Assembly: GCA_024280135.1 (NCBI GenBank)
Contig: JAJRQS010000055.1
Location: 1 to 8,059 of the forward strand
Direction of reading: 5' to 3'
DNA length: 8,059 nt
Source of the DNA: Bacteroidota bacterium
Lineage (GTDB): Bacteria; Bacteroidota; Bacteroidia; Chitinophagales; Saprospiraceae
This document shows positions 1-5,760 of the stretch, piece after piece. Position numbers and translations under genes: made by a program. Each line of letters begins with the position of its first letter. Position 1 is the stretch's first letter. The notes under the pieces were generated by a model. That model searched no databases, was not told the DNA's origin, and worked only from the letters and a program-made list of their open reading frames with translations.

Positions 1-189
1 CAGCAACTCGCCCTTGCGGACAAATGGGAGATGCCCTATGCTCGTGAAAAAGCAGTATTTCCTTTACCATGGTTGCGAGCAGAACATAAGTTTTGGGTAA
101 GCGTAAGACGTATAGACCAAGCAGGTGGAGATCGAAATTTGGTTTGCACTTGTCCTCCGATGGAAGACTATATGGAGGTAGAAACTTAA
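1..189 (+). CDS. gcvP: Glycine dehydrogenase (decarboxylating) P-protein, C-terminal end only
   Basis: Frame 1 is open from the first base to the TAA at 187-189, giving the last 62 residues of a protein that begins outside the window. The segment REKAVFPLPWLRAEHKFW, followed by a GDRNLVCTCPP stretch near the stop, matches the conserved C-terminal end of the glycine cleavage system P-protein as I know it. P-protein is a PLP enzyme of roughly 950 residues that decarboxylates glycine and passes the aminomethyl group to the lipoyl arm of H-protein. The PLP lysine and most of the enzyme lie upstream and cannot be checked here. The stop is followed after 3 nt by the alr start codon, so the two genes are probably cotranscribed. 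Confidence 0.93.
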   Translation, partial: QQLALADKWEMPYAREKAVFPLPWLRAEHKFWVSVRRIDQAGGDRNLVCTCPPMEDYMEVET

Positions 190-192
190 ATC

Positions 193-1254
193 ATGAACCG
201 ACCGATACTGACTGTTGACTTAAAAGCCTTGACGCACAACTTGCATTACTTTCGTTCTAATCTACGTCCTGAAACGAAAATAATGGCGATGATCAAAGCT
301 AATGCCTATGGTGCTGGAAGTATTGGGGTGGCTCGGGCTTTGGAAAAAGAACACATCGCTTACTTGGCAGTCGCACGAACAGAAGAAGGCATCACACTCC
401 GCAAAGCGGGCATACTGACACCTATCCTAGTCCTACTTCCGGATGATGATCGATATGATGATTTGGCTACTTATCATTTGGAAGCTGAAATCTATAGTGT
501 CCAACAATTAGCCAAAATTGCCGCTAATGGATCGGCTATCAAAATCCATTTGAAACTAGATACAGGTATGCATCGGAGTGGAATGGAGTCCTTTGATATT
601 CCTTTGATTCAAAAAATCCTTGCGGAAAATAATCATCTAAAAGTCCAATCTATTTTTTCGCATTTGGCTTCCGCCGAAAAGATGGAGCACGATTCTTTTA
701 CGAGAAAACAAGCAGCTACTTTTCAGAAAATGTATGCCGCATTGGGCATTCCTGTAAAAAAACATATTTTAAACAGTAATGGTACTTTGCGCTTTCCCCA
801 ATATCATTTTGACATGGTACGACTAGGGATCGGTCTCTTTGGAACGGGTGTCAAAAATGCCCCTTTAATGAATGTCAATACGTTGACTGCAAGAATTTTA
901 CAAGTTCGAATGGTCGCACCACCAGAAACAGTCGGCTACAATAAAAAAGGTTTAATCTCCAAACCTTCATTAATTGCAAGCATCAATATCGGCTACGGAG
1001 ATGGACTAAAACGCCAACTGGGGAATGGGCATTATTCGTTTTTGGTTAAAGGACAAAAAGTAAAAACTGTTGGTGTTATTTCTATGGACATCACCATGAT
1101 TGATGTAACAGACGTTCCCTACGTCCAGGTAGGCGATGAAGTCATCATTTTTGGTAAAGACCTTCTCGTGGATGAATTAGCTACAAAAATCGACACCATT
1201 CCCTATGAAATTTTTACTAGCTTATCTAGTCGGGTCGAACGAATTTATTTTTAA
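193..1254 (+). CDS. alr: Alanine racemase (stand-alone)
   Basis: PLP-dependent enzyme of 353 residues that interconverts L- and D-alanine in the cytoplasm, supplying D-Ala for peptidoglycan. The N-terminal barrel begins at once with ILTVDLKALTHNL. The PLP-binding lysine is K35 in MIKANAYGAG, the family signature. HLKLDTGMHRSG (about 119-130) carries K121 and R128, which correspond to the carbamylated Lys and the PLP-phenol-contacting Arg of characterised racemases. Y268 in NIGYGDG fits the second catalytic base, and SMDITMIDVT is the usual C-terminal-domain motif. At 353 aa it is slightly shorter than the usual 360-390 but complete. The ATG is 3 nt after the gcvP stop, and a GGAGG at 174-178 lies 14 nt before it, too far to be a typical Shine-Dalgarno. 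Many Bacteroidota carry alr fused behind murF; here there is no ligase domain, because the frame upstream belongs to gcvP. Confidence 0.95.
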   Translation: MNRPILTVDLKALTHNLHYFRSNLRPETKIMAMIKANAYGAGSIGVARALEKEHIAYLAVARTEEGITLRKAGILTPILVLLPDDDRYDDLATYHLEAEIYSVQQLAKIAANGSAIKIHLKLDTGMHRSGMESFDIPLIQKILAENNHLKVQSIFSHLASAEKMEHDSFTRKQAATFQKMYAALGIPVKKHILNSNGTLRFPQYHFDMVRLGIGLFGTGVKNAPLMNVNTLTARILQVRMVAPPETVGYNKKGLISKPSLIASINIGYGDGLKRQLGNGHYSFLVKGQKVKTVGVISMDITMIDVTDVPYVQVGDEVIIFGKDLLVDELATKIDTIPYEIFTSLSSRVERIYF

Positions 1255-1275
1255 CAATAAGGATTTTTCAAAAAA

Positions 1276-1314
1276 CGGTGTAGCGGTTTGAGGTGTTAGG
1301 GTTTTATGGTGGGT
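1276..1314 (+). repeat. Degenerate G-rich track with GGT every 7-8 bp
   Basis: GGT trinucleotides begin at 1277, 1285, 1292, 1300, 1308 and 1312, so the first five are spaced 7-8 bp apart. On the minus strand this reads as loosely repeated heptamers of the form AACACCT, CAAACCG. It lies in the 127-bp spacer between the convergent alr gene and the lectin-hydrolase gene. No open frame of note covers it and it does not form an obvious terminator hairpin. Its function is unknown; it may be a degenerate intergenic repeat. Confidence 0.35.
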
Positions 1315-1327
1315 TCAAATATAAAAA

Positions 1328-1377
1328 ATTCGTGCATTCGTGGCAAAAAAACTATCTAGTGCTGTTTTAATTCGTGG
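1328..1377 (+). repeat. Three copies of ATTCGTG in convergent spacer
   Basis: ATTCGTG occurs at 1328-1334, 1336-1342 and 1370-1376. The first two are tandem with one C between them, flanked by A-runs (AAAAA before, GGCAAAAAAA after). The third reads ATTCGTGG like the second. No protein-coding frame of note covers the stretch. Paired motifs of this kind in spacers suggest a short dispersed intergenic repeat, but copy number elsewhere cannot be seen from this window. No classical intrinsic terminator was found in the spacer for either convergent gene. Confidence 0.45.
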
Positions 1378-1381
1378 AGCA

Positions 1382-4300
1382 TTACTCCTTCTTCACAAAT
1401 CGAAAAACTTCATGAGTGTTCTCACTGGACATTTTCAAAAAGTAAATCCCTGACTTCAAGTGCACAACATTGAATTCCATTTTATTTTCACCCACACTCG
1501 TTACCATCTTTGACAAAATTTGTTCTTGCCCCTGTGCATTATAAATTGAGAACTTCATATCCTCTTCGTTTTCGGAAAAGAACTGAACCGTAATAACATT
1601 AGTAGAAGGATTTGGGTATAGCCTTACCTGCTGAGCGGTATTATTAATAATTCTATAACTTGGCGGCATAGCAGCAGCACATTCCATTTCTAGCACATGT
1701 CTTTTAGCCACTAATTCATTTTCTAGCTTCCAAGTTCCTGCCCAAAAGTTCATGACTGCATAATCATGACTGTTTGTATTCCCAAAGCTTAAATCCAAAG
1801 TAACCGGCTCGCCATTTGACCAAGTACCATGTCCTTCAGAATCTTTATCGTTGTATCCGATGAATACCATCGTATTCCCAATTTTTAATTGTAGGAAATC
1901 ATTTTCAGCTTGCGTATTGATGGCTGCCAAATATCCTGAGGCATTTGCATCTATATTTGCGGTATTCCAATTTGACTTAGCAGTAGAGAGGTAATAGTTA
2001 TGATTATTAAAACTACCTAAATTACTATATCCCTCAAGTGTTTGGGGACAATTATTTGATGTTTCTCCACCCCCAGAAGAACAATTTTTTTGCATGATGT
2101 ATTTTCTATTCACCACACTTTTATTAAAGCCCCATTCACCATTCCACGGCAATAAGACACCATAATCATTGTCTGAATCATTTAGCCCACACCAATCACA
2201 ATCCGTAATATTAGTATACCCAACGGCACTACCGTCAGCCCATCGCATATTACCTTCTTGTATTACGTCATTCAGCCCAAAATAAACGATTTCGTCTATC
2301 AAGTTCATTAAGTAATTTTGTTCATCAACAGAAGTAATTTTGGCTAACTGTCCCCCATTGGCTGTACAAGATGCTTTCGCCACCTCCCAAGTTTGGGCAT
2401 CAGTTGAAACATAAAAAGTTTTGCCATTCCATGAGCCTAGCTTTGAAAAACCTGTTATGTCACCACAACCTCCTCCATTGGTGTTTGCATTGACTTGGAT
2501 GACAAAACTACAAGTTTGGCTTTGGTTGCAATTATCCATTGCTTGGTATGTGATCGTATGGTTGCCTATCCCAAACGAAGACCCAGAAACACCACCCGCT
2601 ACCTGCGTAACAGTGACGGAACCCGTGCAGGTAGAAGTGGCAATAGGAGTAGCCCAATTGACGACCATTGATGTTGTGTTTGGCTGGAGTGTCACGGTGA
2701 CATTGGGCGTACAATCCATAGACAGTACACCACCACCTGTGCCTGTATTACAATCTACTTCCATTATTACCTTCTTATTGACCTTATCACTTTGAAACGC
2801 CCATGAACCATCCCATGACAACATGACAACATAATCATTATTTGCATTATTCACTTTACACCACGGGCAAGTAGTTGTATAATTTTCATAAGAACCATCA
2901 GAACCGCCTACCCAACTTGTATTCCCTTCATTTTCGTGGTCGGACAATCCAATGTACACCGTTTCGTTAATAACGCTTTCAATAAAATTATTCTCAGCTT
3001 CACTACCAATATTCACTAAGTAACCCCCATTAGCAGAAGCTAATGCTTGGCCCTCCTGCCAAGACATCACATTGTTTGATTGGTAATAGCCATGTCCATT
3101 AAATTCACCTAGTTTAACAAAGCCTTCGATAAAATCAGGACATCCTGGCTCAGGGTCAGGGTCAGGGTCAGGGTCAGTCCCTCCTTGATTATCATACACG
3201 ACTATTTGAGCGGTATTAACCCATATCAGATTAAACTGGTTGATACCGTATCTGTCATGATGTACTTTATCATATCTAAAAACTTTATCCTCCCAACGAT
3301 GATCTCTATACCAAGTCTCAAAATCCGCAAGCGGTCTGTTTGCTTGCATATCAAAAGCATAAGGAGTCATCGTTTTAATAATTGGATCCACTACATTTCT
3401 ATTAATGGGTTTTACACCATTTACCGCTGAAGGATCATTATAGTAACAATAGCTATTAGGAAAATGAACCCAAGGGATTCTACCAGGAATAGGTAGAACA
3501 CCTCTACTTGTACAGACGTTGATAATCCCTTTTAAGGCATTTTCAAAAATTGCCATTTCAGCATCATTCTCAGGTGCGTCATAGGGGACTAATATGGGGT
3601 GCGATCCAAAAATATCATTTAAGCCATAAGAAAAAGCCACGAAGGAAACTTCCTGTAATTCATCTAAGATGGGTGGCAAAGAATCTACAGCTTCTCTTGC
3701 CGTCTCTCCTCCTTTTCCTCCATTAATAACGATGGGATAATAAGCTGGATTTTGTTCTCGAATCTTATCCGAAAAGTAAGTTTCCGCTTCGTAGTTCGTG
3801 TTTCCAGCAGTCATGTTTCCCTTCGTTTCGCTGTCGCCAAAAAACAACCAAAAATCGTTTTTTTGCCCCGCTGGAGCCGTCTGAAAAACATCCAAACGCC
3901 CTAAAGATAGATGGTGATAGTTTAGTTCTTTAACCTTAACCCATTTGGGTTTAGTGTTTTGAAAAAAGATAACATTGTCCTTTCTTTTATTATGAAAATC
4001 TTTGACTAGGGTCCAGTTTCCATCTATTCCATTTGTTGAATTATGGCTAGTGAACAACTGGATATGTTTAAAAGAATTATTGTTTACATTCCGATCTTTC
4101 CAAGATTTGGCACGCCAGTGTAAGATCAGTCTATCTGAAGTAGTGTTTTGTGCATCCACTTGAATAGCAATCTCGACGGGTCCAGTCACATCGTAATAGG
4201 ATTCGTCCGAACCATCCACCAATGCGTCCAAGTTCGTATACTGCTCTGCTGGCTTACTACAATAGATCGGTTTATTTAAACTGATACATTGATTGGTTGC

Positions 4301-4384
4301 CACTGGTTGGGCAAAAACAGGTAAGTATAAAAAGACTAAAAAAAGCGTGCCGAGTAATAGGACAAAGTTCGATTTCGTATTCAT
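1382..4384 (-). CDS. T9SS-exported SGNH/GDSL hydrolase with three C-type lectin-like domains and an HYR domain
   Basis: Predicted 1000-residue exported protein. Order: signal peptide about 1-25 (MNTKSNF, hydrophobic core, cut near VFA/QP); beta-rich, possibly galactose-binding-like domain about 32-168; SGNH hydrolase about 177-399; DP-repeat linker 404-413; CTLD1 415-545; HYR domain about 556-632; CTLD2 640-768; CTLD3 779-902; T9SS type A sorting domain about 921-1000 starting LYPNPS. The hydrolase shows the full catalytic set: nucleophile S185 in FFGDSETKG, Gly block NGGKGG at 221-226, GLND with N256, and D372/H375 in DKVHHDRYG. Each CTLD is closed by an N- and C-terminal Cys pair and has a WIGL-like (VYIGL, VYFGL, VFIGY) and a WND-like motif. 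Inference: an esterase or deacetylase anchored to or released from the surface and targeted by lectin domains to a glycan; the substrate is unknown. An ATG at 4409-4411 would add 9 residues. I prefer 4384 because the signal peptide then begins normally and a -7 promoter match overlaps the upstream ATG. Confidence 0.88.
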   Translation of the reverse strand: MNTKSNFVLLLGTLFLVFLYLPVFAQPVATNQCISLNKPIYCSKPAEQYTNLDALVDGSDESYYDVTGPVEIAIQVDAQNTTSDRLILHWRAKSWKDRNVNNNSFKHIQLFTSHNSTNGIDGNWTLVKDFHNKRKDNVIFFQNTKPKWVKVKELNYHHLSLGRLDVFQTAPAGQKNDFWLFFGDSETKGNMTAGNTNYEAETYFSDKIREQNPAYYPIVINGGKGGETAREAVDSLPPILDELQEVSFVAFSYGLNDIFGSHPILVPYDAPENDAEMAIFENALKGIINVCTSRGVLPIPGRIPWVHFPNSYCYYNDPSAVNGVKPINRNVVDPIIKTMTPYAFDMQANRPLADFETWYRDHRWEDKVFRYDKVHHDRYGINQFNLIWVNTAQIVVYDNQGGTDPDPDPDPEPGCPDFIEGFVKLGEFNGHGYYQSNNVMSWQEGQALASANGGYLVNIGSEAENNFIESVINETVYIGLSDHENEGNTSWVGGSDGSYENYTTTCPWCKVNNANNDYVVMLSWDGSWAFQSDKVNKKVIMEVDCNTGTGGGVLSMDCTPNVTVTLQPNTTSMVVNWATPIATSTCTGSVTVTQVAGGVSGSSFGIGNHTITYQAMDNCNQSQTCSFVIQVNANTNGGGCGDITGFSKLGSWNGKTFYVSTDAQTWEVAKASCTANGGQLAKITSVDEQNYLMNLIDEIVYFGLNDVIQEGNMRWADGSAVGYTNITDCDWCGLNDSDNDYGVLLPWNGEWGFNKSVVNRKYIMQKNCSSGGGETSNNCPQTLEGYSNLGSFNNHNYYLSTAKSNWNTANIDANASGYLAAINTQAENDFLQLKIGNTMVFIGYNDKDSEGHGTWSNGEPVTLDLSFGNTNSHDYAVMNFWAGTWKLENELVAKRHVLEMECAAAMPPSYRIINNTAQQVRLYPNPSTNVITVQFFSENEEDMKFSIYNAQGQEQILSKMVTSVGENKMEFNVVHLKSGIYFLKMSSENTHEVFRFVKKE
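3151..3177. repeat. Hexanucleotide tandem repeat (CAGGGT)4 plus CAG
   Basis: Four perfect copies of CAGGGT run from 3151 to 3174, followed by a partial copy CAG. On the coding (minus) strand each unit reads GACCCT or its rotation and encodes Asp-Pro. It forms the DP-rich linker between the SGNH hydrolase and the first lectin-like domain. Gain or loss of a unit keeps the frame and changes the linker by two residues. Confidence 0.9.
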
Positions 4385-4404
4385 AGTGCGTTTGATTTCT
4401 ACAA

Positions 4405-4412
4405 CAAACATA
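4405..4412 (-). promoter_or_regulatory. Candidate Bacteroidota -7 promoter element for the lectin-hydrolase gene
   Basis: The minus strand reads TATGTTTG, an exact match to the TAnnTTTG consensus of Bacteroidota housekeeping promoters. Initiation about 7 nt downstream would leave a leader of roughly 14 nt before the ATG at 4384. That would exclude the in-frame ATG at 4411, which lies inside the box. No convincing -33 TTG/TTTG is seen at the expected distance, so confidence is low. An 11-bp palindrome shares its first base with the box on the upstream side (4412-4422). Confidence 0.35.
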
Positions 4413-4422
4413 CGTATTACGT
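4412..4422. promoter_or_regulatory. 11-bp palindrome next to the -7 box
   Basis: ACGTATTACGT is a perfect inverted repeat (ACGTA, T, TACGT). It lies directly upstream, on the minus strand, of the candidate -7 element of the lectin-hydrolase gene. That is a plausible operator position, but short palindromes of this kind also arise by chance in AT-rich spacers. No regulator is identified. Confidence 0.25.
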
Positions 4423-4455
4423 CGACCTTGACCTACCACTACAGGAAAATTATTG

Positions 4456-4498
4456 AAAAATAACTAAAAACTATACATTTAAATATGGTTATTTTTTT
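4456..4498 (-). terminator. AT-rich inverted repeat, possible terminator of the 282-aa gene
   Basis: AAAAATAAC at 4456-4464 pairs with GTTATTTTT at 4488-4496, a 9-bp stem around a 23-nt AT-rich loop that itself contains the palindrome ATTTAAAT. It begins 12 nt after the stop codon of the 282-residue gene on the minus strand. The stem has only one G-C pair, so as an intrinsic terminator it would be weak. Confidence 0.25.
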
Positions 4499-4509
4499 AA
4501 TCTAAGCGT

Positions 4510-5358
4510 TTACTTTATTTGCTCCATCCAGATTTTTACTTTTCTGAGATACTGCTCGTATTTTTTCTCACTATTTTTAATAGCGTAAATGATGTGCTTA
4601 GGTTCTTTTAAGAATAACTCGGATCCTCTTAAGTTAACACCATATTGCACGAGCGGTGTATAATGTCCTTTTTTACCTTTCGGCAAAATCAAGCCTTCTT
4701 GTTTTAATACATCAAATAACACCATAATAAACGGCAAGGACTTACTATTAATCGGTACTTTCAAATTAGCCTCGTGCTTCTCAAATAGTAGTTTGAACGA
4801 TTTTACAGAATCTATTGACCCCTCTGCTTTTAAATTTCTAGCAATCTCGTCTAATTGGTGTGGCTCTCCAGCCCAATCGTAATAAGTGATGACTTGTGGC
4901 TGTAGCTTCTTCTTGGTGATAGTCGATATTTTATACATCAAGTCTAAACGAAGAAACTGGTTGAGCACCTCGAAGTTATAATTATTAATCTTACAAGCAG
5001 TCTTCAACGAATTCTTAATGATGTGTACCGTTTCGTGTACTTCTCGATTACTGAATTCAATAACTTGCTGGATGAGGTAAGTTGAAATATCATAAATCTT
5101 ATCTCTCAAAAACTCCTTTTCTTCAACATCTTTCACCTTAGCGACAATGGCATTCATTTGCGTCAAGTAAGAAGAGGCCATATTTCCAATGGAAAAATCT
5201 AACTCGAATGGCTGTATGGTTTCCATTTGCTCAAATTGAGATTCCAATAGCTCTATGGTCTTATTCGTTACAATAACTATGTTGTACTTATCTAGTCGCT
5301 CTCTAATGGCTACATAATCCTCTGGATATAACCTCTTTAAAATAGACGTAACATTCAT
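4510..5358 (-). CDS. Conserved-looking cytoplasmic protein of unknown function
   Basis: I do not recognise a characterised family. The 282-residue product has no signal peptide, lipobox or membrane span. It is rich in Lys, Glu, Ile and Leu and looks mainly helical, with one cysteine (C122). A central helical stretch (about 75-150) precedes a segment around 160-225 reading YYDWAGEPHQLDEIARNL and then GSID. The spacing W-x-G, L, I, L, G-x-I recalls the C-terminal part of many uncharacterised Bacteroidota proteins, including RteC-like ones; that resemblance is from memory and weak. A basic stretch LPKGKKGHY follows near 226-233, and the C-terminus is Lys-rich. An extension to a TTG at 5377-5379 would add 7 residues; ATG at 5358 is preferred because TTG starts are uncommon. 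A 34-codon frame ends 43 nt upstream on the same strand and may share its promoter. Confidence 0.8.
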   Translation of the reverse strand: MNVTSILKRLYPEDYVAIRERLDKYNIVIVTNKTIELLESQFEQMETIQPFELDFSIGNMASSYLTQMNAIVAKVKDVEEKEFLRDKIYDISTYLIQQVIEFSNREVHETVHIIKNSLKTACKINNYNFEVLNQFLRLDLMYKISTITKKKLQPQVITYYDWAGEPHQLDEIARNLKAEGSIDSVKSFKLLFEKHEANLKVPINSKSLPFIMVLFDVLKQEGLILPKGKKGHYTPLVQYGVNLRGSELFLKEPKHIIYAIKNSEKKYEQYLRKVKIWMEQIK

Positions 5359-5393
5359 AACCCAATTTTTTGCGTTCAAGATAAAACATTATT

Positions 5394-5424
5394 AGAAAGC
5401 TTCAAGCTTTTCTCTTAGCTTTCT
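5394..5424. repeat. Overlapping inverted repeats upstream of the 282-aa gene
   Basis: AAAGCTTCAAGCTTT at 5396-5410 is a perfect palindrome with a single central base. AGAAAGCT at 5394-5401 also pairs perfectly with AGCTTTCT at 5417-5424. The two pairings use the same left arm and so are mutually exclusive. They cover the end of the 34-codon frame and its stop (5402-5404) and lie about 35 nt upstream of the next ATG. This would suit translational coupling or regulation of the downstream gene, but no function is shown. Confidence 0.4.
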
Positions 5425-5506
5425 TTAATAAAATGAAAAATGGGTGTAGCACCCAAAGCATTACGTTAAAACATATATAAACTACTAAAAACACTTTACT
5501 TGACAT
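5402..5506 (-). CDS. Putative small membrane protein, 34 aa
   Basis: A minus-strand frame from ATG at 5504-5506 to TGA at 5402-5404 encodes 34 residues. It opens MSSKVFLVVYICFN, continues with a hydrophobic run through MLWVLHPFFILL, and ends in the basic tail KKAKRKA. This is the composition of a single-span membrane peptide with a positive, probably cytoplasmic, C-terminus. A perfect TAnnTTTG -7 match lies 32 nt before the ATG (5538-5545), which would give a leader of about 25 nt. No clear Shine-Dalgarno is visible, as is usual in this phylum. The stop is 43 nt before the ATG of the 282-residue gene, so the two may form an operon. No family is recognised. A chance open frame in AT-rich DNA, which is biased toward hydrophobic codons, remains possible. 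Confidence 0.5.
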   Translation of the reverse strand: MSSKVFLVVYICFNVMLWVLHPFFILLKKAKRKA

Positions 5507-5537
5507 AGAATCTATTATCTTATCTAAATAATTAATT

Positions 5538-5545
5538 CAAAAGTA
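5538..5545 (-). promoter_or_regulatory. Candidate -7 promoter element for the 34-aa / 282-aa unit
   Basis: The minus strand reads TACTTTTG, an exact TAnnTTTG. An imperfect upstream element, TTTATTG, sits at 5561-5567, a little closer than the usual 19-21 nt. Transcription from about 5531 would place the 34-codon frame first and give a leader of about 170 nt before the 282-residue gene. Confidence 0.4.
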
Positions 5546-5706
5546 ACGTATACTGTGGGACAATAAAGCTGACTTCTGCGAAAGTCAATCAAACGTCAAG
5601 CGCTTTTAAGTGTAAGTGATTGATAATTAACTGATTAAGAAATAAAATTGCCGGAAAAGTAAGTGACTACTGTTTTAGAAAAGTCAAATTTAGGCGTAAC
5701 AATTAC
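5546..5706. other. Spacer with no recognised gene
   Basis: Neither strand holds a convincing coding frame between the candidate promoter at 5538-5545 and the cytochrome terminator. It contains a perfect 6-bp inverted repeat with a 6-nt loop (TGACTT 5570-5575, AAGTCA 5582-5587), the palindrome AAGCGCTT (5598-5605), and a second TAnnTTTG match on the minus strand (5685-5692), which may be chance in AT-rich sequence. No tRNA-like fold or known riboswitch was recognised. Confidence 0.6.
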
Positions 5707-5743
5707 AAAAAAAAGCGATTCTGGAAAACCAGAATCGCTTTTT
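5707..5743 (-). terminator. Strong intrinsic terminator of the cytochrome gene
   Basis: GCGATTCTGG (5715-5724) pairs perfectly with CCAGAATCGC (5729-5738) around an AAAA loop. The stem extends by five A-T pairs to 15 bp. Read on the minus strand, it begins 17 nt after the cytochrome stop codon and is followed by eight U (A-run at 5707-5714). The opposite side has five T at 5739-5743, so it could also stop plus-strand transcription. Confidence 0.9.
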
Positions 5744-5760
5744 AAAAATAATGAAAGGGC

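Noticed and set aside
2421..2795. Plus-strand open frame of 124 codons, Val/Thr/Pro-rich.
   Set aside because: It is fully antisense to the HYR/CTLD coding region of the lectin-hydrolase gene; its composition mirrors the codons of that gene.
5377..5379. TTG as the start of the unknown soluble protein, giving 289 residues.
   Set aside because: An in-frame ATG lies 7 codons downstream and TTG starts are uncommon in this phylum; the extra residues show no conserved feature.
5441..5455. Perfect hairpin TGGGTG-TAG-CACCCA, followed on the minus strand by TTTTTCATTTTATT, looking like a terminator.
   Set aside because: The stem is only 6 bp, the U-run is interrupted, and it falls inside the 34-codon frame between a promoter candidate and the 282-aa gene. 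A terminator here would cut the unit off from its promoter. Attenuation is not excluded, but there is no positive evidence.
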